From the NCBI GenBank assembly GCA_964036195.1, contig OZ038454.1:21190315-21254314 (forward strand): DNA of 64,000 nt. The letters run 5' to 3'. The translations under genes were made by a program, and so were the position numbers. Positions 23,001 through 37,100 of the stretch are shown piece by piece. Every line of letters begins with the position of its first letter. Positions within the stretch are counted from its first letter, which is position 1. A model generated the notes under the pieces. It saw only the letters and a list, made by a program, of their open reading frames with translations. It did no database searches and was not told where the DNA came from. This stretch comes from Sphaerolaimus hirsutus (Eukaryota > Nematoda > Chromadorea > Monhysterida > Sphaerolaimidae).

Positions 23001-24610
23001 TGGGATTGGAACGGTGCCAAATGCTCGGGCAGTGATGGTCTTTTAAACAAATTTGTAGATTTCTAGTTAGATTTGAATGAACTGAAAAGGGTAGATGAGT
23101 TGATGTTAGTTAATAAGTTTTTAGATAACGTTGAAAAAACTTGCAGCTTGGAAAGCGCTAAAACATCACCCACGTGTATACAGTAAAGTGTCAAAAAAAT
23201 TACTGCAATCAAGTTCATTCAACTTCTATGCAGGAAATGAGCCCAGAGGTGGGAATTTTCACGGAAGAAAAGACGGAAAAAATCTCAACACGCAAAAAAT
23301 ATGTATACAAATCCAAATATAGGTAGCAAAAACAGGTGAAAATAGGCACTTGAACTAGTCATTATGGTAAACTTAAATGTGTGCAAAACTTATTTATCAT
23401 AGATGAAAATTTCTGTTGTCAACTAAATATCCTAGTCTGCATGGGCAGATTTGAGATAACTAGCTTACATGACAGCTACCATAACCAAGCGCTGTTGACA
23501 ATTCCCATGATTCAGTGCGGCGATTGATGATTAAGCTAATTTGAGCGCAATAAAACCAATTTGATTTAGCTTTAGCACGCATCACTTTTATCCGGGGCTG
23601 GGTTTCTGAACCAACTTGATGCGGATCCCAATTCCGGCGCAATTCCGGGTATTTTCCTTGGATTATTGCGACGATATAAAGATATCTTTAAACATCTCGG
23701 ATCAGAAATAGTCGATATCAGATATTTCCTACTTCAGAGACGCATAGACGTGGACACCAAGAACATAATAACGAAAAATTGACCTAATTCTGATTTGTTT
23801 TTCCCCGTGAAAAAAACGTTTTTTTCCATCCCTAGTTGGGAAACAATTCCAGTTTTGAAACAACTTCGTGATATTTACGATGTGTAGATGTGTAGAACAC
23901 GGAAAAAAAATTTTACAGAGCCTACACTAGTTTGACAGCGGCGGAATCTCAGGCGGAAAATAATTATTTTTACAAAGGAGAAACATTTGTATCCAATTTA
24001 TGGCAGAATACTAAAAATGGGTTATATTGCAGTAATGTTATGAAACATGATAGATTGCTTTTGATCTAAAAAAAACACTCTCCTTCCTAGAGTTGGCAAG
24101 CGATTTTTTAAAAGACTTTTTGAAAAAATAGTAGCACTGGTACCCTTAAAAATCGCTAACAAAATTTTTTGGTACTCATGCACTAGGTAAAATGCAAAAA
24201 AAATTTTGGGCGCAGGCGCGCAGTTTCATTGAACCAATCCATCAGTTGTTTTTTTCCTGGCTTTTACAACCATTTCTGACAGTTCCGATCCCGGCAAATA
24301 CTAATGTCAGTCACGATTCCGAATTCAAACTCCCACCTAAAAGTATTCAACTCAATTTGATGAAGGCAATAAAACAAAATTGCTTCAATCACCCACTGCT
24401 GTGAATGGCACTAACACATGGCTTAAGAGTTTCCCCATGCAATCTAAAGGGTGACCCATGTACATGTTCAAAGAGTCAGACATTTTTATTTAAAAAATCA
24501 AAAAGCATAATTTCTGGTGGATATGCATGGATTATTTTGCAATTGACACAAGTTCACATACACTTTACCATTGGCAGTGGTCTCATTGGTTTTGAAGCAT
24601 TTTTAGTGTA

Positions 24611-26091
24611 TTAGGTTGTAAACAAAAATAACATTAATTTTTTTGTGATTTCACATACACATACATTCATGCATCCCATTCTGTTGTACATTGGCTGATC
24701 TTGATGCTGTTCAAATATGTTGGGGTTTAGGTCTGGGCTATGACAGATTGTTTTGGTTTGCTTGAATAATCCCCCAGTCCCTAGATAATCAGGGTCTATA
24801 AAACAGTGGTTGATCTGCACATTGACTTTGAAGCTTAATAGCTGGGCCATTTCTGGGCCAATTTGGATCATTATGATCATTTTAAGAATCCATAGGTGAA
24901 ATTCAGACGAGAAATCGCCTAGTTGTAGAGTTTTGAATTTGCATGTTTTGTTCTTCATTCGGTAATTTATATTTTTGGTTTGATGGTGGAAGTTTGAACT
25001 GCTGTAACTTTTGACTGGAAAGAGATATTGAAATCATTTTTGAGCCAGATTTATTCTTTTTATCTAAAGTATATGATAGCATGTTCAAAAAAATAGTTCT
25101 GAAAAATGATTATTACGATTATTTTGAATGTTCAAAAACTGGGTCAAATCGGCATACGGAATTTGGATATCACTTATCTGACCACAAAAATTGAATCTGC
25201 AGTTTGTCCTGATCATTTTAAGTGTTGAACGATCCAAATCTGCCCAGAAATCACCCAGTTATTATGCTTCAAATTCAATGTGCAGGTCATTCATGCAAAA
25301 TGACCACTGTATTATAGACCCCCTTATCTTGGGGAATTATTCGAGCAAACCAAAACAATCCATCATAGCCCAGACCCTGAACCCCAACATACTCGAATGG
25401 CATCAAAATTGGCCAATGTACAACAGAATGGGATGCATGAATGTATGTGTATGTGTAGGGTTGGCCGATGTTTTTTTAACAATGTTTTTAAAAAACAACA
25501 TGATGTCCGAATTATTTTTTAAACATTGGCTGAAATTTTCAGTACCAAGCACAAGGTATTTTGCCAAAATTTTGCGCCCAAGCACGCAAATTTAAATTGG
25601 TGGTTGTTTTCATTGGTTTTGTGGCATTTTCAGTATCAAATAAGCGGTCATATGTTGCTGTAGTATATAATATTGAGGTGATGTGCTTCCATGTACCTCC
25701 ACAGTGTGTAACTTCACTCCCAAAGTAACAACCTCTTTTTATAACCTTGTTTCATCACTATTCCGAGCCAAACTTTACCTGAAGTCTAGAACATTCAACT
25801 ATAAGGTGATGTACGAATGTGTCGATATACGAATCTGTCAACAAAAATGGATATTTTTGACACAAATCACCACTTATAATGCTATCCCATGGCTCCACAG
25901 CCATTATATGGTCATATATAACATCACAGAGTATTGCCACTGTCTGATATACCTATATATGTTGACACAAGGTCATATCTGGGAGCTTTTTAAAAAAACG
26001 TTTTTTATTTAATAACAACTTTTTTTCCAACCCTATGTATGTGAGATCGCAAAAAAATGAAACTTATTTAGTTTACAACCTAATAATTTAT
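24611..26091. mobile_element. Fold-back element interrupted by a hAT-like copy
   Basis: ATTAGGTTGTAAAC at the left matches GTTTACAACCTAAT at the right. Long inverted arms share CATGCATCCCATTCTGTTGT / ACAACAGAATGGGATGCATG and AAACCAAAACAATC pairs. The right arm is split at 25456-26035 by a TAGGGTTGG-family element with exact duplication TGTATGTG. Confidence 0.7.
25456..26035. mobile_element. hAT-like element, TAGGGTTGG / AAACGTTTT family
   Basis: Ends TAGGGTTGGCCGATG and CCAACCCTA, 8-bp duplication TGTATGTG (25448-25455 and 26036-26043). The conserved core is in the opposite orientation to the copy at 22108. Confidence 0.8.
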
Positions 26092-26127
26092 GATTCTGGG
26101 TAATAATATGCTGTGATAAGCTAGTGT

Positions 26128-27419
26128 TAGGGTTGGCACTTGATTTTTTTAACTGGATTTAAATAAAAAAATCTGATTTTTTTAAAAATCAAAGGGGGTA
26201 AACAGATTCTAATTTAAAAAAATCAAAAGGCAAAATTTCTGGTAGACTTGCACTACGTATTTTGCAATTTTTTTGCGCGCAAGTGCGCAATTTAGTGGTG
26301 TTTTCATGGGTTTTGGGGCATTTTAGTGTAAAAGCTTCCATTTATTCATGTTACCATGTAATTATAAGCCGTGCTATGCTAGTGTAGTATATAATATGCA
26401 GCCAATGTACTCCCACATACTTCTACAGTGTGAAACATCACTGTCAATGTATTATCCTTTTATTACAACATTATTTAAGCACTATTCCATGCTGAACTTA
26501 ACTTGAAGTCATAAACGTCTGACAAAAGGCGATATACGTAATAAGTCGACATAAAAATGGATATTTTTGAAAGAAATCACTGCTTATAATGCCATCCCAT
26601 GACTCCACAGTCATAATATGACCACAATAGACATAACAATACATTGTCTGACACTTAACATACACATATTTTTTATCTATACCTAGGGTTGGCCGATGTT
26701 TTTTTTTAAACGTTTTTTATTAAAAAAAACGTTTTTTTTTTAAAAAAAACATGACGTCAGAAATGTTTTTTTTTTTTAAAAAACATCGACCGAAATTTTT
26801 AGTACTAAGCACTAGGTATTTTGCAAAATTTTTGCGCGCATTTTTTCACACACAAATTGACATTGGTGGTTGTTTTCATTGGTTTTGTGGCATTTTTAGT
26901 ATCAAAGTATCCATTTCTATGTGCTACCATGGGTTAATAAGCCGTCATATGTTGCTGTAGTTATATAATATTGAGGTAATGTGCTTCCATGTACCTCCAC
27001 AGTGTGTAACATCACTCCCAAAGTAACAACCTCCTGTTTTAACCTTGTTTCATCACTATTCAGTGCAAAACTTTACCTGAAGTCACGAACATTCGACTAT
27101 AAGGCAATATACGAACGATATGTCGACGAAAAATGGATATTTTTGACACAAATCACCACTTATAATGCTATCCCATGGCTCAACAGCCATTATATGGTCA
27201 TATATAACATCACAGAGTATTGCAACTGTCTGATATACCTATATATGTTGACACAAGGTCATATCTGGGAGCTTTTAAAAAAAAACGTTTTTTTTTTAAA
27301 AAAAACATGGAGTTAAAAAAACGTTTTTTTTCCAACCCTATCTATACCCCCATTTTGGACGATTTAAAAAAAATCTGATTTGAATTTAAAAAAATCAAAA
27401 AAAAAAATTTCCAACCCTA
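26128..27419. mobile_element. hAT-like element (TAGGGTTGGCACTTGATT type) containing a nested copy
   Basis: Exact 8-bp duplication GCTAGTGT (26120-26127 and 27420-27427), ends TAGGGTTGG and CCAACCCTA. Inside it, 26684-27340 is a second element with its own duplication TCTATACC and ends of the AAACGTTTT family. A third related copy follows at about 27428-28624 and is itself split by 27631-28209. Confidence 0.8.
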
Positions 27420-27630
27420 GCTAGTGTAGTATATAATACACAGCCAATGTGCCCCAACATACTTCTACAGTGTGAAAAATCACTGTCAAATATTTGCCTG
27501 CTCATGCATTTTATTTAAGCACTATTCCATGCTGAACTTCACTTGAACTCACAAGTGTTTGACAGATAGTGATATACATAATAAGTCAACATAAAAATGT
27601 CTATTGTTGAAAGAAATTCTATCCCATGAC

Positions 27631-28209
27631 TAGGGTTCAAACGGGATCCCGATCCCGATCCCGGATCCCGTGAAATTCCGGGATTTACCAGTCCCGATCC
27701 CGATCCCGAAACCCCACTCCCGATCCCGATCCCGAAATCTCAAAAATACCAATCCCGATCCCGATCCCGAAAATTTTCAAATCCCGATCCCGATCCCGAG
27801 AAACTCTCAAGTCCGGGATCCCGATCCCGGAAAAATTAGTGGAAATTATAAGAAGTGAAATAATGACGTTTTTGCATGCAAAAAAGTGGATGCAAACCCC
27901 CAGCGTCAATTTTATGCCACTTTTCTGGCATCCAACAGTGTTTTGAGACCTTTATGAACAACTGTGAATGCCAGAAAAATGGCCAAAATCTCTATCCCTA
28001 GAACCCAATCCCGATCCCGGAAAAATGCCTATCCCAATCCCGATCCCGATGCCGTGACCCCAATCCCGGCCAATCCCGATCCCGATCCCAAAATCTCAAA
28101 AAACCAATCCCGATCCCGATCCCGAAACCCCAATCCCGATCCCGATCCCGAAATCTCAAAAAGTGAATCCCGATCCCGATCCCGAAAAGTCAATCCCGTT
28201 TGAACCCTA
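27631..28209. mobile_element. hAT-like element, ATCCCG family
   Basis: Ends TAGGGTTCAAACGGGATCC and GGGATTGACT-type inverted end ...GTTTGAACCCTA; exact 8-bp duplication CCCATGAC (27623-27630 and 28210-28217). Same core as the copies at 15189 and 38375. Confidence 0.85.
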
Positions 28210-28244
28210 CCCATGACTCAACAGTCAGAATATTACCACAATGT

Positions 28245-28486
28245 GCCTACACACACTAGTTTTCACCGTGACTTCGTGTGAAAACTGAAATTTTTACAAA
28301 TGCAAGTTAAAAATCACGATTGAATGATTTGATTTTATTTAAATTTGAGTTAAAATAAATGATAGTTAAACTTTGAAAATTTGAAAACTAAAACACATAA
28401 AGCATACAAAATGAGTAGGCTGGATGTCGCCATGTCGCCATTTCAGTTTTCACATCAGTCACGGTGAAAACTAGTGTGCGTAGCGC
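28245..28486. mobile_element. Miniature inverted element, CTAGTGTG ends
   Basis: GCCTACACACACTAGTTTTC at the left and GAAAACTAGTGTGCGTAG at the right are inverted. It contains the same CACCGTGACT / AGTCACGGTG subterminal pair as the copies at 4725 and about 33770. Confidence 0.65.
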
Positions 28487-31163
28487 CATTAGGTATAACA
28501 ATACATTGCCTAACACTTAACATGCATATATTTTTCTGCATACTCCCGTTCTGGACAATTTTGAAAAAATCTGTTTTAATAAAAAAAAGTGTTTGAAAAA
28601 AATTTATTTGTTTCCAACCCTAACAGCAGGTCAACCCTAGCAAGGAAGTGTAAACAATATTTATCAAAGACATTGCCTGCCCGATAACAAATCTTAATGT
28701 GGAACACATCCTTAAACCTGAAATTTTCATGTGAAATCTTCAATGTAAACCAATCAAAATCTTTAAAAAATTTCTGGGCCACACCCCAACTTGAAAGCCT
28801 TAGCTGAATGCAATCCACAAGTTAGTGTTTCAGAACACTCACTAATGGGACAAATGTGCGACAATGAAATTATCACACGAATGCAGAAATTCTCTCAGGG
28901 GAAATTAAGCATAGAATAGCTCAAAACTTGATAACAGAATGCATTTACTTCACTCACTTCTATTCTGTTATCATACCGAGGGCATAAATACCTATTTATT
29001 TGAACAGAAATAAATAGGCACATAACTTAACAATTATTGTGTACCCAGCAAAATCCAGTCGCAAAAACTGCCGAGAAAACAAATAGGTGACTGCAAAACT
29101 GAAGATGTCTCCCATTTTTGTCGTCGTAAAAAGAGGCACAGCGTGACAATTGTGCAAAGAATTTTTTTAAATAAGCTCGAGCAAATAAAAATGAGTAGAA
29201 AGCGATTGAATAAAAATAAAAATGTGACGCAAAAAAATAACCGAAAAAGGGGCCACCGTGTATGGGCGCGTGGCAACCACCCAAAGTGAGCCACGAGTGT
29301 GCACAGCGAACTTGTAAACAAAAGCGTTGCTAAGAAATACGCTCTATTCATTTCGAATGCTTCAAATGTCACGGAACGGCAGCATTGGAATTCATTTTGC
29401 CGACAATGGCTCTATAAAGTTAAATTACGCGTAAATTACGAATTTTTAGAAACCCCAGAACCACATCGAAATCACACCAGATAAGGTGTGGTTCCGCACG
29501 CACACTGTAAATGTCACAAATTTGTTTTGATAGTCTGTTGCTGTCATATAAATAAACTCGACGGACATTATAGAAGTCAATGGTCTAAGGAATTTTCGTA
29601 CAACTGCGTATATTCTTAGTTGGCACACGTCCAAGTTACCGTTTGCGAGAATGTTACCAAGTATGAAAGACGCAGGATTTCCGTCAGCGGCAACAAAAAT
29701 GACTGCGGAATGCGATTAAGCGACCGCAATTGGTCGCTAATGGCAGCCCACACACGAGTTGACACTTGTGTTGACTTAATTGCATTCTGCGGTCACTATC
29801 GTTGACGCGAACGGAAAGCATGCGTTTTTTACTTCGTTCGTATAAAACGCAACAGTAACTTGGACGCAGCGGTAAGTTCATACGTAATTTTTTGAATGAA
29901 TTTGTCGGGACTGCGACAATAAGATCTTACGTAAGACCAAACAATCCAACTTTCTATAACGATTTGTCTATCAAATTCACATCGTTCTCGCATAAAAAGT
30001 CGGATTGAATCAAATTTATCGTGAACCGAATGGAATCCGTCCATACAAGTTCGAATTAAAAAACATTCGTCATTGGTAACGAAGGGCCGAATCGCTGATT
30101 CGTTTCATGTCCGCCGAGTTTACAGAGAAAAATTGTTGCGGTTATTTTCCATTTTACCTAACACATCTCAACATAGAAATTTGTGTGACATTTTACAGGG
30201 TGCGGGACTAGCCTGTTATTGGAAGCCCAATATGGAAAGCCCGTTAAACGTGCGAGTACCTAACATTGAAATTCGCAACCGAATGTCATCGGGGGGAATG
30301 CCTAAAATTCACCATTTGTAGAATTTCAAGTTGACAGATGTCAAGGACTTCAAAGGTATTAAATATTTGTTCAAGGGAAAAGCAAAGACGTAGTTAGAAA
30401 AAGTGAACATAAAAAGTGTGATAGAACCTAAAAGTCGAACTGCACAACTGCTAATGGAAGCATTTTTCATAAAAAAGTGTATTCATAACAAACAATGAGA
30501 AGCCGGCGGCATCCTTTGACAAAAAAAAATTGTTAATACACGATGTAAGGCAAATGAATCAAAATTAACTATAAAAAACATATGCGCGATAACATTTGCG
30601 GAAACTAAGAAAAAATGGGTGCCAAGTAGGCCAACAGTTAAAAGTCACGTGATCTGGACATTCCAATGACACTTCAGAATTCACTGTCGTCGTCAAAAAT
30701 GCATACGTTTCAGGTGGGATGTCACACTCGTAGCCAGCCAGAAATTCCGGAATAAGAGGGAATAAAGCCGATATGTCCCATCGTTTGGCACTCTGCCAGC
30801 CTGAAATCAAACGAAAATGCGCGAAAACGAAAAGGAAATAGCGGCGGTGACGGATGCATGACAGATTTCGTAACGATGAAATATTTACATGATCGTTACG
30901 AGTGATAACTTTTGGCAAGCTGCCAAAAAACACAAGTGTGATGCGACTTGTAATTCATTACAGTTTACCCTACACGTGCGTTAAAAATTGTAAGATTCAT
31001 TCTACAAACTGTTCGTGTCTTGCAGCGAGATACAAAAGTGTGCCTGTTTTTAAGCATGAAGCGCTCTCAAACTATTTCAACGCTGAATTTCAATGACGTC
31101 ATGATATTGTGTCTCAAAAAGGGAAAAATTCAAAACAGCTCGCGATTTGGAGCGGTGCCAAAA

Positions 31164-34100
31164 ATGGATATTGCTTGGAAAGAATACAAGGGCTTGCTGC
31201 GGCGGGCGTATTTCGGTGACGCGGAACAATGTTTAGCGCCGAGAGACAGCGATCTATGTCGAGACTTTTTCACGTAAGTTGATTTGTAGCTGTTGTATGT
31301 ATGTGGAGATTGATGAAACGGTTCCCTGTAGTTATTGTCAGTACTTTTCTATTGCATACGGTGCTTGGCGTGGGTCGATGGGTGCAAGTATTTATGTCTA
31401 TTAATGTGCCTAGTTGTTGTGATTAAATACTGTTTTGTCTATAAATGTGCCTATACTTGTGATCAGTGGAATATTGGTTGGCGTTTAAGTAGGCACTTCT
31501 GCAAGCTTTTTGCACGGCGAGTAAATTTGGAACACTGTTAACTTGCATATTCGAAAAAGTTATTTACTAGTTTGTAAGAACTTTATGTGAAAAAACCCCG
31601 GGTTTTTCTGTTCACAGGTTTTTCGACAAATATCGACTTATGGCAGAGAAAAAGCACGTATACTCGGATCAAGCTGCCACATCAGCCACCCATGCTGTGG
31701 AAAGTTTGGACTCGCAAGGGTCTGGACCCCCAGCTATTGCGCCATATAACAAATTTTACAGGGTGACCCATAAAATTGATTTGGATAAAACGTCGAGATA
31801 TTCGATCAGACAGGTTTGAAGGGTTTCGTGTGCACTTTTCGGGGAGCCATCCCCGCACCGTGTAGAATGTTATGTACACTTGAGTGTAAAATGTCAATAT
31901 CTCAGTAAAAATAGAAGCTGTGTAGAAATAGAAGTGTATTTGTGTTTACATGTTTACAACTGTTTATTGCATTTTACTTTTTCAAAGACATTTTATATTT
32001 CAAAGAATTTTCAAAGTCACTAATTTTTTATTCTGGATTGTTTATAAAGATACTCCAAATAAATATTGTATACTAAACACAGGGGTCTCGAATGGGGGGG
32101 GGGTTGGGGGGGGGGGGGGGTTACCCCCCCCCCAAACCGCCCAGCTATCTATCTATCCCGGAGGCCGCTCAGCTATCTATTTATCCCGGAGGCAAAATTT
32201 TGGGCTACTACCCCCTAAACCCCCCCCCCCCAAATCGCCCAGCTATCTACCTATCTGGAGCGATTTTTCAGAAACTATACCCCAATTTTCGCTCAAAATC
32301 GCTATTTTTCATACCTATATATAGATTTTCACCTCCAAAATCACTGGTTCATGCGTCTAACTGCCTATTTTCAGCTATTTTAAGTACTATATGCTCTTGT
32401 ATACCCATTTTGAGCTATTTTACACCTACTTTTAGCGATTTTTCTCCCTTTTCTTCCTTCTATGCCACGAAAAAGCCTATATATCGAACCACCACAACCC
32501 CCCCCCCAAACCCCCCCCCCCCCCAACCCCCCCAGAAAATTTTTCAGCTATCTATCCCTCCGGAGGAGCGATTTGCTATCTATCCAACCACTCGGAGGGT
32601 CAAAATTCAAGATACCCCTGACTAAACATCTATCTATTTTATTTATATAAATATAAAAAACACACTCATAAGTCCCCCTCCTTTTCAGATTCCCCGCTAC
32701 ATAGTTGCCGAATTCGAATACATCTGGCACTGTTATTTGGAATTTTGTGAAAAGTCCAAATTGTCCAAATTGAAGTCACTACGACAAGCGCAAGCGGCTT
32801 TACCCATCGCTGCGCATAGACGGGAAATTCTCGAAGCGATTGCCAATAATGCGGTCACTATTATAGCTGGGGATACTGGCTGCGGTAAAAGTACGCAGGT
32901 GGGCGGGGCCTTTGTTTTTTGCAGTTGCGAATCACGGGAAAAATCGGTGTGTGGATGCGCGGTGAGGCGTGAAGTGTCTTCACGCCGACGCTTCACCGAG
33001 CTTTGTGTACTTATCACAATTATCGTTGCATACTATGGCACACTTTAAAAGTGGCACACTAATTTTCATGTAAACTGTCGTACTTAGTAAGTAAAGTGGA
33101 GGCACATTGGCTGGATATTATATCGTTATTATTTTAACGGCGTATTATTACACAACATGTAGAACAAATGGAAGCTTTTTCACGAAAAATGCCTCGAAAC
33201 CAATGAAAACAACCACCAACGGTAATCTGTGCATGCAATATTGCATTAGTACTTTTTTGGATATGGTTTGTTAAAAAACGGTTTCGATGTCTGCGTTTAA
33301 AAAACTGTTTAAAAAGACCTTTAAAAAGACAGCGATGCTGGTGGAAGCTTTTGGAAAAGTGCCCCTTTACGCGCATCCAGCCCGCTTCACACACTCATTT
33401 TTTTCTGATGCACTTTTGATTGTTTTGAAGGCTTTTTGGGTTGTAAATAACCCAGTAATATGCTTTTGAGAATTTGTGAGTTGCTTGGTGAAAGTTGTAA
33501 AGAAATTTTGCATTTATATTTGTATGTCATGTCTCGTGTGGAAAGAATAACTATGAGTTACAACTTTACCTGTCGCTAGACTTTACTTTGTAACCTTTAT
33601 TGCCACTTGACCAGGCGCGACACTGGTACCAGGGGGCTATTCCGCAAGTAGAATATCGAGAAAAATGTGGTGAAGTCTAGGTGGAAAGTCATTTGCCAAG
33701 AAAACTTTATGGTAACTACATAAATTTCTTCAATAAGTTGCACATAACTTTGCGCACACTTGGTATAATCACTTGTCACCGTGACTTCGTGGGAAAACTG
33801 AAGTTTTTTCAGATGCAGATTAATCAACACGTTTGACTGATAATATTTAATTTTAGTGTGTATTTAAATTAATGACAGTTGAAATTTGAAACTTTGAAAA
33901 CTAAAACACATATATTTAGCATTCAATAAGAGTAGGCTGAATGGGCAGTGAACTATGCCGCATGTAAACCCATCCCGCATGTTGACCCGGAACACATTTA
34001 ATTATACCTGGCATGTTGAAAATAGGTAATAAAACACATGACCTAGTTATTTTGAAGGTGAAAATCTATAAGAAGTATGAAAATTAGGGAATTTGGTGAA

Positions 34101-37100
34101 AATTAGGGTAAAATTGCTCAAAAGCGCTCCAGTAGCTAGGCAATTTGCGGGTGGGGTGGGGGGTGTTCAGAGGAATGTAGCCAAAAAATTTGCGCCAGGG
34201 ATAGATAGATAGCTTGGCGGTTTGGGGTGGTGTTACCCCCCCCCCTTTCTTACCCCTGCAGGCATAATGGGTCTACATGCGGAATGGGCTTTGATGCAGA
34301 ATGGGCCCTAGCCGGCTGAATGTCGCCATGTCGCCATTTCAGTTTTCACATAAGTCACGGTGAAAACTAGTGTGTGTAGGCACATTGGTCGACTTGTGAA
34401 CTTTGTACCTGTAAAACCAACTTCAGCAAATGATGTATTAATGATGGTGCTAGTTTTTTTTACCAACATAAGTTTTTAACCAACATAAGTTTTTAACCAA
34501 AGTAAGTTTTTAACCAAAATAAAAAAATAACCAGAAAGTTTTATTTCCATATTTTATTAACGTTTTATCCGGTTGATGGAAAGTTATAAGTATAAAGAAT
34601 ACCCCGCTGAAGAAAAAACAATCACTGGTTACGAAAAACATACGCGCATGTAGTTATTAAGTAGTAGTAAATCATTAGGTAGAAGCTTTCAAATGTCTTA
34701 ATATGCACCGGGGTGTGAGCGAGTGCGCAATTTCGTAATTTTGCGTGTGCAATTTGGTGTACAAAATCATTACTTCCCGATAATCTGGCCGTGAAGTATT
34801 TAACCTTTTTAACCAGGGTGGTAGGTGACTTTGTAAAAGTAAAAAAGTACATCGATTCCATCATTTTGATGATGCACAGCAAAAATTAGATGCATTTCGT
34901 ATATATTTACGGGTGTACGAGCTCGCCCAACGACTAATAAAAATTTTGTGTACCCATTTCCACAAAAAGAGAAAACATTGTGGAGTTCACACTCATTCCA
35001 CTGATACACAATTATTCAAATAGGATCACTAGAAACTGACATATCCAACAACAGAGCATTAATTAGTATACCCAAAAATTAAGGTAGGGACGATATTTTG
35101 CATCGATTATCGGGTGCATTCTGCATATCGACTATCGACATTTAAAAAAAAACTAAACTGATCATCGATATCATCCCAACCCCACGCAAAGGCGGCCCGC
35201 GCACTAGTTGACACATGTATGTCAACTGGTTTGTTGTGTCAACTCAGATTTTGGCTTCACGTGTCGCAGAGCGGACTCCAATGCACTTGCCGTAATATTT
35301 ATTTTTCAACACTAACCGCAGTTACATCTCGCCCACGTGCATTGTTGATCGCCCTGTGACATGTGAAGCCGAAATCTGAGTTGACACAGACCAGTTGACA
35401 CACATGTGTCAACTAGTGTGCGGGCTGTCAAAATCACCTCAATATGCCCGATTATATACTCAATCATTCTGGCGACTGGTGCCGGCTGGACATGATTGTC
35501 GCCGTGCGGGCGTCCGTTTTCGTAGGCGCCGCGTAGCCGGGCTCGCTCGCCTGGGTGGGGTTTTCGGTTGAGTTTACGGTACGGTTAATTGGCAATGCGA
35601 CTGCTGCGGTACCGTAGATTTCCAGGTTTATCGGTAATTACCGCTGGGGCAAACATTGCTGAAAATAGGGAAGAAGGTGCATGAACTAGTGATTTTGATG
35701 GCGAAAATGAGCAAAATGGTATGAAATTAGCCATTTGAACCAAAACCGGGGAGAAATTTATCAAAAATCGCTCCAGATAGCTAGATATTTAGCTGGGAAG
35801 ATTTGAGAAATGAACACCTTTCCTTAATTGATTGGAAAAGTGTTCATTTTACCTTAAAATAGACAACCAAACGGCGCTCATGGTAGATAGACCGCCGTAG
35901 CATTTGGAACGCTCTACTATTCATCCCCCCTACCCCCACCCCAAACCCCCCTACCCTCCCTACCGTGCTCACGGTGTCCACATCGGCCATGGGGCTGGGC
36001 GTCTGTTCCGGTACCATCCCGCCGTTGCGCATGCCCGACGGCGGGTAGCGCCCGATGCCCGACCCGGGCGAGTCTGTGCCCGAATTGGGCAGGATGTCCG
36101 ACGTGCTACCGTGCATTTGCTGCCGGTACTTGTGGTGAGGGTGCGGTGCGGTAGCGTACGCGTAGTCTTGGAGGTAGGCTTGCGGGGGGTAGGAGGAGGG
36201 CATGTCCAGCGTTTTGGATTGGGAGGCTGTGAAGGGGGGGGGGTAGGGTTTTTTCCGGTATTCGGTACCGGGGTTCGGGTTTTTATTTTATTTGCCTGGG
36301 TGTCTCTTTTAACATTGCTAGACGGAGTTGTAGTCTGCTGAATCAATCTACCATATCCTATCTGAATAATGAACCGATAAATCTATACATACGTCACTTT
36401 ATTCATTAAAATCTTGTAACAAACATTCCGTGAAAAACACGCTTACATCAATTTATCTAATTTTTCTGAATGGGCTCTGCAACATCTATATTTAATATGT
36501 ATCTACATATTTATATGGGTTAAATACATTCTAAAAAACAAGCGTACCGTATTCCGGGTACACGGGCTTTCCGGCTTCCGAAACCCGGTGCACTCTAATC
36601 GGGATGAGTCGCCATTTTCCGGTGCGCTTTTTATGATAGCAGGCGGTGTATGTGAAGCAGGCGAGTAGACCGCAAATAAGGAGTAAAATTATAGCCACAA
36701 CGATTATTACCCACAGCAGCCAGGGCCACCTGAATGTGGGTGAATATTTGTTATTTTCAAATAATTTTGATATTTAGAGTATTGAGTGGGAAAAAGTGTC
36801 TAACTGTTTAGCGTTGAAATAATATGAATTTTAAATAAATATTAATTCTCGATATATTCTATTTCATTATTTTATAATCGTTTGTATTTTCGAGTATATT
36901 TTTCCACCTTTTCACTCTTATATCCGCGTATAGGTAGCGAAATGTGTCGATATTCTTTCACAAGATTCTAAAAAACCTCTGAAAAATTCGTAACCCGCCC
37001 CCCCCCCCCCAAACTGACAACGTGGTATTTCCGCCTGTTTTGACCACGGCCGCGCTGGTGCCATTTGCACCGCCGCTTGCACTGTCGCCATCTGTGAAAT

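Larger units (their letters stand above)
23001..31163. other. Intergenic region between BCAT and DHX34, no gene recognised
   Basis: I find no exon-like, GC-rich open stretch here on either strand. It holds nested transposons (24611-28624), AT-rich sequence and, at 29700-29796, a short inverted pair GACTGCGGAATGCGATTAAG / TTAATTGCATTCTGCGGTC. The DHX34 promoter should lie in the last few hundred bases, but I see no clear TATA box. Confidence 0.5.

Noticed and set aside
25683..26012. 109-codon frame repeated at 26981, 48780 and 63667
   Set aside because: It recurs only within the conserved core of the TAGGGTTGG elements, in different orientations and with frameshifts. It has no transposase motifs.
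29027..29372. Hydrophobic minus-strand frames
   Set aside because: No splice-consistent extension and AT-rich codons; hydrophobicity comes from T-rich sequence.
32092..32625. 177-codon Pro-rich open frame
   Set aside because: It is a C-run and TATC-word artefact inside the CAGGGGT-family element, with no splice or start context.
35904..36341. 145-codon plus-strand frame
   Set aside because: It is the antisense shadow of the cytoplasmic-tail exon of the MOLO1-like gene, which has matching splice sites and phase on the minus strand.
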